Made by a program: the position numbers and the translations under genes. From positions 124,001 to 188,000 of the forward strand of contig NZ_FMVC01000005.1 of the NCBI RefSeq assembly GCF_900101855.1: a stretch of 64,000 bases of DNA. The letters are read 5' to 3'. The notes below the pieces were generated by a model. It had not been told where the DNA came from. It did no database searches and worked only from the letters and a program-made list of their open reading frames with translations. Position 1 is the stretch's first letter. Each line of letters begins with the position of its first letter. This DNA comes from Flavobacterium anhuiense (lineage in GTDB: Bacteria > Bacteroidota > Bacteroidia > Flavobacteriales > Flavobacteriaceae). This document shows positions 27,801 through 38,100 of this stretch, piece after piece.

Positions 27801-27871
27801 ATGACCCTGAGGGAGGAGATTCTTATCCGATTTCTAGAGCAATAGTTATGGGATTAAATGTATCTCTTTAA
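24845..27871 (+). CDS. SusC-like TonB-dependent outer-membrane transporter
   Basis: A 1008-residue outer-membrane receptor. A signal peptide (cleaved after LYS, before QTITGKV) is followed by a carboxypeptidase-like regulatory domain (about 24-100, ITGKVKDEQNLPLPGATIQV), a plug with the SusC/RagA signature (FVIDGLI, NPDDIASMEVLKDASATALY, GSRAANGVIVITTKKG), and a beta-barrel ending in a typical C-terminal strand (IVMGLNVSL). It imports glycan oligomers with TonB energy, capped by the SusD-like lipoprotein encoded 26 bp downstream. Regulation by the block C promoter is likely. No N-terminal anti-sigma-interaction extension is present, so control by an ECF sigma factor pair is unlikely. Confidence 0.93.
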   Translation: MRIAIRYLCFLVVMLYAGTLYSQTITGKVKDEQNLPLPGATIQVKGTQNSTVTDIDGSYKLLNVKSGSTLEFSFIGFDKQTAIANKSEINVSLTPSTQELTEVVIVGAAIKKGDLTGAVSSVSGDKLREVPTPNVVQALQGRASGVYVQQSAVPGQTGSIRIRGNNSLNFGGNPIFVIDGLITDSNFENINPDDIASMEVLKDASATALYGSRAANGVIVITTKKGSRSGEAKIQYDTWTGVSEFARTIPLMNGQQLFDLRVDAYANRYMDENPGADRVAYINQIKSDGSTVFAPYELESYRTGKSYNWLDQVTRSGFQTNHNLSFSGGGEKGTYFVSFNYVDQEGLLKNSDFKRYNGKINLTQDLKSWLQFGTNTTFSRSQSNYQEGSAFGVALGANPLLPIDPKATYLRYGEVFDQNLYNPIKSLDIINTSTRNRLTSSNFLSAKPVKGLDIRTNLSVDVIDQANFDYVPSYTGQSLRNSMNGEAHHYRYSQLNYQWDNTVSYSKVFAAKHDVSIMGGFSVLSNSGNTTDVRARGFVSDDLTYMALSGAYQKDNAQLGSNFTDYTNQSYFARANYTFDGKYNITGTIRRDGSSKFGPNNKWGTFPSIAGSWDISRENFLSGFEKLSQLKFRVGYGMVGNQNVDAYRYFALYNAQVSNNSGTYVSDNYIDNFDLRWEKQKQFNIGLDAGFFQNRLTASANYFHINNDDLLMLRNMPVSSGYKYKLDNIGATTNEGFELELSGDIIKNKDFKWNVSANISSAKNKVTKLYGDATEIYNLGGYSNNEIQRTGNFFLGKSVNTVYVFQYDGIAQQGEDLTKVNYGSRTVQAGDIKIKDRNGDGVINDQDRYVVGDLNPDYYGGFSTDLNYKGFGLNAVFAYSIGGKRPSGTYESYMNSGGMSAAHTDLLDRWTPTNTNTDVPRAYYGGGRYTLGETDKAIQDASFLRLNALTLSYTLQDRVAESVFLKNCRFYVTGSNLFIITKYKGYDPEGGDSYPISRAIVMGLNVSL

Positions 27872-27897
27872 TCAAATTAATTCTAAAAATTATTTTT

Positions 27898-29430
27898 ATG
27901 AAAACAAAAATTATAGCCTTTATGGCCCTAACAATATTATCCGCTTCCTGTTCTTCAGATTTTTTAGATCAAGAACCAAAAAGTTCTCTTACTGCTGAAC
28001 AAGCATACGGCAGTTTAGGAAAAATAGAACCTGTTCTTTTGGGAGCTATAACAAATTGGAGAAATATGCAAAAAGACCGTGCAGGACTTTATACTTCTCT
28101 TGGTACAGACGAGGCGCAACAAGGAGCTTTGCAGGTGACTGGAGATGCAAACCAAGCGGGGCTAGATTTGTACAATGGTTTCCTAAGTCAGGAAAATCAG
28201 GCAATTGGACAATTATGGAATGACAGATGGCCAGTGATCGAAGTTGCAGCTCAGTCTATCAGAGCATTAGGAATTAATACCGAAGATGATAGTGCAAAAC
28301 GCGATCTTTTAATGGGTGAAGCTAGTTTTTTAAGAGCAACATTAATGTTTGAACTTACACAATACTGGGGAGAAATACCGATTAATGATAAAGCAAAATC
28401 GGCAGAGTTTGGTTTAAAGCGTCAGCCTTTAGATTTGGTTTACTCTTATATAGTTGCCGATTTGGAAAGAGCAGTAGAGAAACTTCCTGTAACACAAAGC
28501 AATCCTGCATTTCCTGCAAAAGGAGTAGCTCAGGCGCTTTTAGGAAAAGTATATCTATATGCGCCAGAAGCATCAGGATACCGTGATTATAACAAAGCAA
28601 AAAAATGGTTTGAAGAAGTTATTAAATCTGGAAAATATAGCTTGCTGCCTAATTACGCAGATGTTTTTAATCCTGATCATGCTAATTCTTCAGAATCTTT
28701 ATACGAATGGCAGTATAACAACAATTGGCCAGATAACAACCAGATACAATGGCAGACAGGTTCAAGAGTTTTAGCCAATATGGATCAATATGCCTATTTT
28801 GGAGGTTACGATCTTATTCTTCCTACTCAATATTGCTATAAAGACAAAACGGCTGGAGGATTATGGGAAGCTGGTGACACACGTAAAGCTGCCAGTATCC
28901 GTTATGATTTTACTTATAAGGGAGTTACGCCAACACTTCCTGCAGGTTTTGGTGGTGATGAGCTAGATCCACACATTAAAAAATACGAAGATATTCGTGT
29001 AGATGGAAAACAATCATTTTGGAATTCTGGTAAAAATAAAGCCTATATCAGATATTCTGATGTATTGCTTAACTACGCAGAATGTTTAAATGAATTAGGA
29101 AGCACAACAGAAGCCGAAAGTTATGTGAATCAGGTTCGAACCAGAGCTTTTGGAGGAACATTGCCAGCAGGAATGGCTTGGAGCGGACTTTCTCAAACGC
29201 AGTTTAGAGATCAGATTCTAGATGAGCGTATGCGCGAATTGGCTTTTGAAGGATGGAGAAGAATGGATCTTATTCGTACAGGAAAATTGGTAGAATTGGT
29301 AGGCGCTCGCAACAAATGGGCAAAACAAAACGGTACCATTGCAGCATTTCATAACCGTTATCCTATTCCAATTGGAGAGATTAAGCTTAACGATGAGATT
29401 GGCCCAGAGGATCAAAATCCGGGCTATTAG
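27898..29430 (+). CDS. SusD-like glycan-binding surface lipoprotein
   Basis: A 510-residue RagB/SusD-family lipoprotein. The signal peptide ends in a lipobox with acylated C18 (ILSASC), followed by SSDFLDQEPKSS, a typical SusD mature start. Helical TPR-like repeats and the C-terminal blocks FRDQILDERMRELAFEGWRR and NRYPIPIGEIKLN are as in the family. It sits on the SusC-like transporter, binds the target glycan and feeds it in. It is co-transcribed with susC. The 193-bp gap after it contains a long-range inverted repeat rather than a normal terminator. Confidence 0.92.
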   Translation: MKTKIIAFMALTILSASCSSDFLDQEPKSSLTAEQAYGSLGKIEPVLLGAITNWRNMQKDRAGLYTSLGTDEAQQGALQVTGDANQAGLDLYNGFLSQENQAIGQLWNDRWPVIEVAAQSIRALGINTEDDSAKRDLLMGEASFLRATLMFELTQYWGEIPINDKAKSAEFGLKRQPLDLVYSYIVADLERAVEKLPVTQSNPAFPAKGVAQALLGKVYLYAPEASGYRDYNKAKKWFEEVIKSGKYSLLPNYADVFNPDHANSSESLYEWQYNNNWPDNNQIQWQTGSRVLANMDQYAYFGGYDLILPTQYCYKDKTAGGLWEAGDTRKAASIRYDFTYKGVTPTLPAGFGGDELDPHIKKYEDIRVDGKQSFWNSGKNKAYIRYSDVLLNYAECLNELGSTTEAESYVNQVRTRAFGGTLPAGMAWSGLSQTQFRDQILDERMRELAFEGWRRMDLIRTGKLVELVGARNKWAKQNGTIAAFHNRYPIPIGEIKLNDEIGPEDQNPGY

Positions 29431-29505
29431 TATCTAAAAAAAATCAATAGTAATTTTTATTTTTTTGGTTCATGTGGTTCGGTTAATGCCACAGTTTTGA
29501 TTTGT

Positions 29506-29578
29506 AATGCCATTTTGGGTATAGGTAGTAACAGTACTGAGTTCTTCTGTTCGAAAAAGCTTATTCCAAAATGGCATT
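29506..29578. repeat. 13-bp perfect inverted repeat with 47-nt spacer
   Basis: AATGCCATTTTGG (29506-29518) is exactly repeated in reverse complement as CCAAAATGGCATT (29566-29578). In RNA it would form a stem closing a 47-nt loop between the susD-like and GH2 genes, ending about 45 bp before the GH2 start. There is no T-tract, so it may stabilise the susCD message or modulate read-through. Confidence 0.7.
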
Positions 29579-29623
29579 CTTATTTCTTATAATTCAACAA
29601 TTTTTAATCATTCAAATAACAGT

Positions 29624-32569
29624 ATGAAATTTTATACTTATCAGGTTTATCTCTATTTATTTGTTTTAAATGCCATTTCGTTCAATTTTTACGCTCAGAA
29701 TAAAGTAAGCCTAAACTCTTCTGATATTGTTTGGAAGGTAAAACCACAAGCAGAAATAGGAAAAGACAGCCTTAAAATGTTTGCTCCAAATTATTCCGAT
29801 AGCGATTGGGTAAAAGCAGTTGTTCCAGGTACAATCTTTAATTCTTATGTAGTAAGCGGATTAGAAAAAGACCCTAATTTTGGAGACAATATATATCAGG
29901 TCGATAAATCAAAATACGATCGCAGTTTTTGGTATCGTTCTGAATTTGCCATTCCGGAAAATTTCACCAAAGAAATCATCTGGCTAAATTTTGAAGGTAT
30001 AAACCGTGAAGGAGAAATTTACCTTAACGGAAAAAAAATAGCAGTTTTAAGCGGAATGATGCAACGCGGCAAATTTGATATTACAAAGCTTATAAACCGT
30101 AAAGCAAAAAATGTCTTAAACATTTTAGTGAGCATCCCAAAACAGCCGCTAAATAACTACGGAAGCCCAACTTACATTTCTAGCGCAGGATGGGATTGGA
30201 TGCCTTATGTGCCAGGATTAAATTCTGGAATTACAGACGATGTCTTTTTAACCAATACCGATAAAGTCACCATTGCAGATCCATGGATTCATACCAATCT
30301 ACCAACCAATGCACGCGCAGATTTGGAAGTAAAAGTAGATTTGAAAAACACCTCTTCACAAAATCAAGAAGGAGTTCTAACTGGAGTGATAATGCCAGGG
30401 AACATAACCTTTTCTAAAAAAATAAATTTGGATGCTGACGGAATTACAAGTGTAAAACTGACAAAAGAACAGTTTCCGGAACTTTCCATTCAAAACCCGA
30501 AACTTTGGTGGCCCAATGGTTACGGCGATCCTAATTTATATACTTGCCAATTTACTTTTAAAGTTGGAAATGTAGTTTCTGATAATCAAAAAATAACTTT
30601 CGGAATTAAAAAATATACTTACGATACAGAAGGTGGCGTTTTGCATATTGCCATCAACGGAAAACGTGTTTTCTTAAAAGGAGGAAACTGGGGAATGAGC
30701 GAGTATATGCTTCGTTGCAGAGGTGAAGAATACGATCTAAAAGTAAAGCTTCACAAAGAAATGAATTACAATATTATCCGTAATTGGTTAGGTTCAACAA
30801 CAGATGAAGAGTTTTACGAAGCTTGTGACAAATACGGCATCATGGTTTGGGATGATTTTTGGCTAAACGCCAATCCGAATCTGCCATTGGATATTCATGT
30901 TTTCAACAGCAATGTAATCGAGAAAATAAAACGTGTTAGAAATCACGCCAGTATCGCAATTTGGTGCGGAAATAATGAAGGTCTTCCGCAGCCTCCACTA
31001 AATGGCTGGATTGCCGAAAATATAAAAACATTTGATAACAACGATAGATATTATCAGCCATGTTCGAATACAGGAAACTTAAGCGGTAGCGGACTTTGGG
31101 GCAATAAAGATCCGAGGTTTTATTTTACAAAATATCCAGAACCTTATGCGGGAACAGGCGACGGTCCAAGCTGGGGATTAAGATCTGAAATTGGTACAGC
31201 CGTTTTTCCTAATATCGAAAGTTTTAAAAAGTTTATTCCAGAAAAAGACTGGTGGCCAAGAAACGATATGTGGGACAAACATTTCTTTGGTCAAAAAGCA
31301 TTTAATGCAGCTCCAGATAATTATGATAAAAGCATCACAGAACGTTACGGCAAACCAAATAATCTGGAAGAATATACTAGAAAAGCACAGCTGTTAAACA
31401 TAGAAACCAACAAAGCCATGTACGAAGGATGGCTGGATCATATGTGGGAAGATGCTTCGGGAATTATGATCTGGATGAGTCAATCTTCATACCCAAGTAT
31501 GGTTTGGCAAACTTACGATTACTATTATGATTTAACGGGAGCGTATTGGGGTGTAAAATCGGCATGCGAGCCTGTGCACATTCAGTGGAGTCCTGTAGAC
31601 AATTCAGTTAAAGTAATCAATACAACAGGAACTGATTTTAAAAATCTGAAAGCCGAAGCCGTTGTCTATAATTTAGATGGAAAAACGGTAGGAAAGTATA
31701 AGCAAAATGCTGTGGTTGATTCTTATTCTAATACAGCTGTAGAAAGTTTTGTAATTCCGTTTTATTCCAATCAGAAAGATTTGGCTTTTCAAAAAAATGT
31801 TACCGCATCCTCTACTGATGGAGGAAATACAAGAGATGTTGCAGATGGAGATTCAAATACGCGCTGGGCAAGTAATTCGACAGATAATGAGTGGATTTAT
31901 GTAGATCTTGAAAAAGAGTATATTGTGAATCGAGTGGTTTTAAACTGGGAAAATGCTTTTGGAAAAGAATACAAAATCCAAATTAGTTCTGACGCCAAAA
32001 ACTGGACAGATGTAGGCGTGATTAAAGACGGAAAACAAGGTCTTCAAACTATTTCATTTGATGAAACAAAGGGCCGTTACGTTCGAATGTTAGGAATAAA
32101 ACGTGGTTCAGGCTGGGGATATTCATTATACGATTTCAAAATTTTTGGAGCCGAAACCCATGTTGATACTTCCGATTTAAGTCCTGTGCATTTTATTCGA
32201 TTAAAACTAAAAGATGCCTCAGATAAATTAATCAGTGAGAATTTTTATTGGAGAGGCACCAATATGAAAGATTTTACAGAACTGAATAAACTGTCAAAAG
32301 CCAATGTAAATGTTTCCAGCAAAGTCTTAAAGCAAAACGGGAAATACATTATAAAGTCAAAAGTTTCAAGTCCGTCGGGAATAGCTTTTGGAATTCAGAT
32401 TCAGGCATTAAACGAAAAATCGGGAACTCAAATACTACCGGCAATCGTAAGCGACAGTTATTTTACTTTGTTAAAAGGAGAAAGCAAAGAAGTCACAATA
32501 GAATTTGATGAAACAGCTTTAAAAAATGGAGAAAAACCCGTTGTAAAAGCGATTCCTTATAATAAATAA
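29624..32569 (+). CDS. GH2-family glycosidase with CBM32 (F5/8C) module
   Basis: A 981-residue exported enzyme (signal peptide to about residue 24, FYAQ). GH2 domains are in order: sugar-binding jelly roll (35-210), immunoglobulin-like domain (215-330) and TIM barrel (330-640). E452 in WCGNNEG is the expected acid/base and E522 in LRSEIG the expected nucleophile. A discoidin-like CBM32 occupies about 717-843 (NVTASSTDGG, ADGDSNTRWAS, YVDLEKEY), followed by a final beta domain. The active-site blocks resemble the exo-beta-D-glucosaminidase / beta-mannosidase branch of GH2 rather than beta-galactosidases. Whether it acts on beta-mannose or beta-glucosamine cannot be decided here. Confidence 0.8.
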   Translation: MKFYTYQVYLYLFVLNAISFNFYAQNKVSLNSSDIVWKVKPQAEIGKDSLKMFAPNYSDSDWVKAVVPGTIFNSYVVSGLEKDPNFGDNIYQVDKSKYDRSFWYRSEFAIPENFTKEIIWLNFEGINREGEIYLNGKKIAVLSGMMQRGKFDITKLINRKAKNVLNILVSIPKQPLNNYGSPTYISSAGWDWMPYVPGLNSGITDDVFLTNTDKVTIADPWIHTNLPTNARADLEVKVDLKNTSSQNQEGVLTGVIMPGNITFSKKINLDADGITSVKLTKEQFPELSIQNPKLWWPNGYGDPNLYTCQFTFKVGNVVSDNQKITFGIKKYTYDTEGGVLHIAINGKRVFLKGGNWGMSEYMLRCRGEEYDLKVKLHKEMNYNIIRNWLGSTTDEEFYEACDKYGIMVWDDFWLNANPNLPLDIHVFNSNVIEKIKRVRNHASIAIWCGNNEGLPQPPLNGWIAENIKTFDNNDRYYQPCSNTGNLSGSGLWGNKDPRFYFTKYPEPYAGTGDGPSWGLRSEIGTAVFPNIESFKKFIPEKDWWPRNDMWDKHFFGQKAFNAAPDNYDKSITERYGKPNNLEEYTRKAQLLNIETNKAMYEGWLDHMWEDASGIMIWMSQSSYPSMVWQTYDYYYDLTGAYWGVKSACEPVHIQWSPVDNSVKVINTTGTDFKNLKAEAVVYNLDGKTVGKYKQNAVVDSYSNTAVESFVIPFYSNQKDLAFQKNVTASSTDGGNTRDVADGDSNTRWASNSTDNEWIYVDLEKEYIVNRVVLNWENAFGKEYKIQISSDAKNWTDVGVIKDGKQGLQTISFDETKGRYVRMLGIKRGSGWGYSLYDFKIFGAETHVDTSDLSPVHFIRLKLKDASDKLISENFYWRGTNMKDFTELNKLSKANVNVSSKVLKQNGKYIIKSKVSSPSGIAFGIQIQALNEKSGTQILPAIVSDSYFTLLKGESKEVTIEFDETALKNGEKPVVKAIPYNK

Positions 32570-32582
32570 GAGAGTTTTATAT

Positions 32583-32609
32583 CCTAACAGGTTTCCAAAA
32601 CCTGTTAGG
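32583..32609. repeat. Palindromic intergenic repeat (ACCTGTTAGG type)
   Basis: CCTAACAGGTTT (32583-32594) and AAACCTGTTAGG (32598-32609) pair perfectly over 12 bp with a 3-nt centre. It lies just after the GH2 stop and may act as a weak terminator or message stabiliser. Confidence 0.75.
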
Positions 32610-32662
32610 TACTATTATAAAGTAAGCCCCTTAAGGTTTTAGAAATAATCAAAACAATAAAT

Positions 32663-34999
32663 ATGCATATCAAAATAATCAAACGTTTTCTTCTTATACT
32701 ATTGCCATTTCTGAGCTTTTCACAAAACAATCAGCTCGAATTATGGTACACTAAACCCGCATCTCAATGGGAAGAAACTTTGCCTCTAGGAAACGGAAGG
32801 TTAGGCATTATGCCCGATGGCGGAATTGAAACCGAAAAGTTAGTTCTAAATGATATTACTTTATGGAGCGGATCTCCACAAGATGCTAATAATTATAAAG
32901 CTTATACTTTTTTACCTCAAATAAGAGAATTGTTATTGGCTAATAAAAATAGCGAAGCCGAACAGCTCATTAATCAAAATTTTGTTTGTACAGGCCCAGG
33001 TTCAGGGAGCGGGGACGGAGCAAATGTACAATTTGGATGTTATCAGGTTTTGGGAGATATGACCTTAAAGTTTGATTATAAAACCAAATCAAAAGCTATA
33101 AATTATAGTAGAAATTTAAACATCCAAACTGCACTTGCATCAACTCAATTTACTATTGACGGTGTAATTTATAAACGAGAATATTTTGCTGGTTTTGGTG
33201 ATGATGTCCTTTTTGTAAAATTGACTTCAAGCAAAAAAGGAAAACTTAATTTTACCGTTAAGTTAGACAGATCGGAACATTTTAAAACTGTAAACAGTGA
33301 CAATTCCTTAGTCATGACAGGTCAGTTAAATAACGGAATTGACGGAAAAGGAATGAAATATAAAGCCAAGGTAAAAGCCAAAACAGCAGACGGAAGTGTT
33401 TTATATACTAACAATACAATTGAAGTAAAAAACGCAACAGAGGTCGTGCTTTATGTTTCTGCAGGAACAGATTTTAAAAATCAGAATTTTGAAACTGTTG
33501 TAGATAAAACTTTGGATGCTGCTTTGCAGAAAAAGTATCAGGATCAGAAGAAAAAACATATTGAAAACTACCAAAAGTTATTCAATCGTGTAGCGCTGAA
33601 TTTTGGAAAATCAACTAAAAATGCATCGCCAACAAACGAACGTTTGGATGCTTTTATGAAATATCCTGATTCAGATACCGCACTTCCTGTTTTATTTTAT
33701 CAATACGGACGTTATTTGAGTATCAGCAGTACAAGAGTGGGTTTGCTTCCTCCAAATTTGCAAGGTTTATGGGCGCATCAGGTTCAAACTCCGTGGAATG
33801 GCGATTATCATCTTGACGTAAATGTTCAGATGAATCATTGGGCATTAGAAACAGGAAATTTATCTGAATTGAATCTGCCTTTAAAAGATTTAGTTAAAGA
33901 AATGGTGCCTTACGGCGAAAAAACAGCCAAAGCCTATTACAATGCTGATGGTTGGGTAGCACACGTTATTACGAATATCTGGGGATTTACAGAACCAGGA
34001 GAAAGCGCCTCTTGGGGAATTGCAAAAGCAGGTTCGGGCTGGCTTTGCAACAATCTATGGAATCATTATTTATACACGAATGATCAGGCTTATTTAGCTG
34101 AAATTTATCCAATCATAAAAGGCGCAGCGCAGTTTTACAACAGCATGCTGGTAAAAGATCCAGAAACAGGATGGCTGGTAACTTCACCGTCAGTTTCTCC
34201 TGAAAATTCATTTTTCTTGCCAAATGGTCAGGACGCACATGTTTGTATGGGACCAACAATTGATAACCAAATTGTTCGTGAATTGTTCAATAATGTAATT
34301 GCAGCTTCTACCAAATTAGGATTGGATAATACTTTAAAATCAGAACTTGAAAAACGACTTAAATTACTGCCTCCTCCAGGGGTTGTTTCTCCTGACGGAA
34401 GAATTCAGGAATGGCTAAAACCGTATAAAGAACCAGACCCACAACATCGTCATGTTTCTCATTTATACGGATTATATCCAGCGCCTTTAATTACCCCAGA
34501 AAGCACGCCAGAACTTGCCGAAGCGGCTAAAAAAACACTCGAGGTTCGCGGAGACGATGGTCCAAGTTGGTCAATAGCTTATAAAATGCTTTTTTGGTCT
34601 CGTTTAAAAGAGGGTAACCGAGCTTATAAATTATTAAAAACGATTTTGAGACCAACTTTAGCAACGAATATTAATTATGGAGCAGGAGGAGGAGTGTATC
34701 CAAATTTATTTTCTGCTGGGCCGCCATTCCAAATCGATGGTAATTTTGGTGCCGCAGCCGGAATTGGCGAAATGTTGATACAAAGCCATGCTGGATTTGT
34801 CGAATTATTGCCTGCAATGCCCGATGCTTGGCTAAAAGAAGGTGAAGTAAAAGGACTTAAGGCGGAAGGCAATTTTACCATAAACATGAAATGGAAAAAT
34901 GGTAAAGTAATTGAGTATGAAATTAAGTCTGCAATGCCAGCTAAAGTAAAAGTAAAAGTGAATGGAGAATTAAAAGAAATCACTTCTTCTAAATTATAA
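32663..34999 (+). CDS. GH95 alpha-L-fucosidase / alpha-L-galactosidase
   Basis: A 778-residue exported enzyme with a signal peptide (cleaved after FLSFS, about residue 20). GH95 hallmarks start immediately: LWYTKPASQWEETLPLGNGR (27-46), then the (alpha/alpha)6 barrel with DVNVQMNHW (385-393; N387 and N391 lie in the block that holds the catalytic asparagines), SPSVSPENSF with E514, and FQIDGNFGAAAGIGEM with D692. The family removes alpha-1,2-linked L-fucose, or L-galactose in some members, with inversion. The length is typical for GH95 without extra modules. It is the last plus-strand gene of the susC-led cluster and ends at a palindromic terminator region shared with the convergent DUF5107 gene. 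Confidence 0.9.
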   Translation: MHIKIIKRFLLILLPFLSFSQNNQLELWYTKPASQWEETLPLGNGRLGIMPDGGIETEKLVLNDITLWSGSPQDANNYKAYTFLPQIRELLLANKNSEAEQLINQNFVCTGPGSGSGDGANVQFGCYQVLGDMTLKFDYKTKSKAINYSRNLNIQTALASTQFTIDGVIYKREYFAGFGDDVLFVKLTSSKKGKLNFTVKLDRSEHFKTVNSDNSLVMTGQLNNGIDGKGMKYKAKVKAKTADGSVLYTNNTIEVKNATEVVLYVSAGTDFKNQNFETVVDKTLDAALQKKYQDQKKKHIENYQKLFNRVALNFGKSTKNASPTNERLDAFMKYPDSDTALPVLFYQYGRYLSISSTRVGLLPPNLQGLWAHQVQTPWNGDYHLDVNVQMNHWALETGNLSELNLPLKDLVKEMVPYGEKTAKAYYNADGWVAHVITNIWGFTEPGESASWGIAKAGSGWLCNNLWNHYLYTNDQAYLAEIYPIIKGAAQFYNSMLVKDPETGWLVTSPSVSPENSFFLPNGQDAHVCMGPTIDNQIVRELFNNVIAASTKLGLDNTLKSELEKRLKLLPPPGVVSPDGRIQEWLKPYKEPDPQHRHVSHLYGLYPAPLITPESTPELAEAAKKTLEVRGDDGPSWSIAYKMLFWSRLKEGNRAYKLLKTILRPTLATNINYGAGGGVYPNLFSAGPPFQIDGNFGAAAGIGEMLIQSHAGFVELLPAMPDAWLKEGEVKGLKAEGNFTINMKWKNGKVIEYEIKSAMPAKVKVKVNGELKEITSSKL

Positions 35000-35013
35000 G
35001 TTCGAGTAGTAAT

Positions 35014-35145
35014 CCTGCAAGGTTTTAAAAACCTCGTAGGTTTACCTTTTTTATCTCGATTTAAAATATAATATCTACAAGATTTTGAAAACCTTGTAGG
35101 AATAAGAAAAGCAAGACCCGACAGGTTTTAAAAACCTGTCGGGTC
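35014..35145. repeat. Three palindromic repeats forming a convergent terminator
   Basis: There are three successive hairpins: 35014-35040 (imperfect, CCTGCAAGG/CCTCGTAGG), 35075-35099 (CTACAAG/CTTGTAG) and 35115-35145. The last has perfect 15-bp arms, GACCCGACAGGTTTT and its complement, around a single base. They lie between the stops of the convergent GH95 and DUF5107 genes, so they probably terminate transcription from both sides. They belong to the same family as the elements at 24406 and 32583. Confidence 0.75.
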
Positions 35146-35168
35146 TGCTGTTAAAAATAGTTACTAAC

Positions 35169-38100
35169 TTAAACCGAAACCGATTCTTCGTTTTTTAATA
35201 ACGATAAATGTATCGTAACTCCTGAATGGCTTTTCTCTTCAGAAAGAACACTGTTAAAAGTTTCCTCAGCTTCTACTTTTTTATCAAGACCTAAAAGACC
35301 TAATCCTTTCATGTATAGACAGTGAATTTTATTTCGCTTGTCCAAGTCATCTTCCCAAATCATAAGATCTGGAAGCGAAACTGCAAAATAATCAATCGTA
35401 ACATGATCGTTTACATGTTTTTCTGCGTAAGCAACAAACTTCTCGAAACGTTTATTGGCTTCTGGAATATTGTTTAATTTTAAGAAAGCCAATCCCTGAT
35501 AGAAAATTTTATCTGGTTGTTGGTCATTATAAAAAATCGCTGCTGTTGGTTCTTCTAATCCTTGAGTTGCTTTATGCCACCAGTTATTCGCTTCTTCTAA
35601 ATTATTTTTCTTTTCGAAAGCAACTCCAAGCCAATAATGAATATCGTTTTCTTGTGCGCCTGGCAGTTTTCCTTCACCTAAATTTTCTGGATAAATTTGA
35701 GCTTGTTCTAAAAGTTCGATTGCTTTATCATAATTGCCCTCAGAAATCTGTTGTTTAGCAATTTCGGTCAAAGAAATCACGTATTGACCGCTTACTTTTC
35801 CTTCACCACCTTCCCAAGGATGGAATTTTCTGTTTTGCAATAAAGTCAAAGCTTTATTATGTTTGCCTAAAAGATTGTACAAAGCCACTCTTTCTAAATA
35901 CACATCATCTCTTTGAATAACCAACTCTAAATGTTTTTCTAAGAAAGCCAGTCTGAAAACCAAATCTCTGTTCAAACGTTTGTACAATTGGTCTAATTCC
36001 ATTAAAATTCTGGAATCTTCCGTATCCAGAGAAAATGCTTTTTCTAAACTTGAAAGCGCTTTTTGCTCATCATTTAATTTATTGTAATAAGCCAATGATA
36101 AGTTACGGTGAACAGTTGGAAACGTATCGTCTATAGCAACCGATTTTTCCCAGCAGGAAATAGCATCATCATAGAATTTTGAAGCATACCAAAAGTTTCC
36201 TAAATAATACAATGCTTTTGCGTCATTCGTCTGTTTCTTGATAACTTCTGAAAGAACTAAAGCCGCTTCAATCTGGTTTGGAAAACAGTAATCCGGTTTT
36301 GCCTGAGAAGCCTTTTGGAAACATTTTTCGGCTTGACCGAAATCATTTAATTTTTCATAAAATGAACCTGCAAAATACCATGCCATTGGATAAGTGTTTT
36401 CATCTTTCAGACCTTCATTTAATAATGATGCAGCTTCTTCATATAAACCGGTTGCGCTGTAATCTAAAGCATATTCAATATAAGTATGAATGTTATCTCG
36501 GATTAATGCATTTAGATACGCCAGATCTTTTTTATCGGTACTTAAAATATACTTTTCATATAGCAATCCGAAATTAAACAAGTCGTTCTGTAAATATTGG
36601 TCTGCAAGTTGAAGTGCTTTTTCTTTTTGATTTAATTTTCTAAGAAATGCTACCTGCAAATGCAGTGCTTTATGATCTTCGGTATTTTTAGAAATAGCTT
36701 TTTGAATGTGTTCCAAAGCCAGTTCAAAATCGCCATTTAAAGCATCAAGTTGTGCTACATAAAAATAACCTTGATTTTGCCAAGCTGCATTCCAAGTTGA
36801 TTTGTAAAAAGCATCGTATGCTTCTTTGTTTTTGTTCTGATATTTAAGACACAATCCCAAATTGAAGTAAGCTTCACCATCGTACGGATTTGGGTTTCGC
36901 TGCGTCAATGTTTTTATGGCTGCTCTAAAATAGGGTTCAGCTTCAGTAAATTTTGCTCTTCGCATGAGCCATAATCCCATAGCATTATTAGAACGAATAT
37001 CGCCAGAATCACGTTTTAAGGCTTCTTCGTAATACGGAATCGGACTGTAAGTAGCGTGTCTGTATTGCTCCAAATGCTGTGCAGTCAGGAATAACTGTTC
37101 ATTGTTTTGGATATCTTCTGGAGCAAGTGCAGGTTTTGCGGCTTCTGGAATTTCATCTTCATTTTGTCCTTCATAAATCCAGTCAACTAAAACTTTATCA
37201 TCTGCATCGGTCACAGAAATCGATAAACCTTCTAAAGAGGTATTGTACTCAAAATCGATAGTTTCTTCAAATGAATTTTTGGGAGAAGCATCGTATTGTT
37301 TTTGTAACAAAACAATATCATTGTTTTTTAAAGTGACGGTTGTTTTTGGATAAACTCCTGTTGTGTAAGCTTTAATTACTAATTTGTTATCGATGCTTTC
37401 CAGATTAACCATCGCGTTTTTAGTGGCATTTTTTACAACTCCTAAATCACGATAGGGCATAAAAAATTGCGTAAATTCTTTTTGTTCGCCTGGCATAATC
37501 CAAGTAAAATCAGGCTGATTGTCGGTATAAACCCCGCACATCAATTCGATATAAGGGCCATCTTCATCAGTAAGATTACGATCCCAAGCACGACCGAAGT
37601 CGCCGTGTCCCCATGTCCATTGTTTTTTCCCAGGAGAAACATGATGATTGGCAACATGAAGCAATCCGCCTTTTGAATCATTTTCGTAACCTCCCACAAA
37701 ATTATATTTGGATGCAATCGCCATATATGATGTTGGAACGGGAATATTTTTATAACGCGAAATATCAGTTCCTGGCGAATAATCTACTTTGTAATACGTT
37801 CCTTTTGCAATTGGGAAAGACGAAACGTCGCGCTTTCCATGATCAAAAACAGCATTTACATCTGGAGGAAAAACTGACTGATAATCGTCATTTACTTTAA
37901 CTGCAGGATTGGCCCACCATAAAAAAGTCTGTGGAAATGAGGTTCTGTTGTATAATTGGGCTCTAATTTCCAAATAAGCTTTATCTGGATACAACCGGAA
38001 TCCGGCCATACCTTTGGTTCTAAACATACGTTCTACTTCGCTGCACCAAATTGTAGCGCTCCCGTCTTCATGTTCTTCTATAGTAAAATCAACAGGGTCA

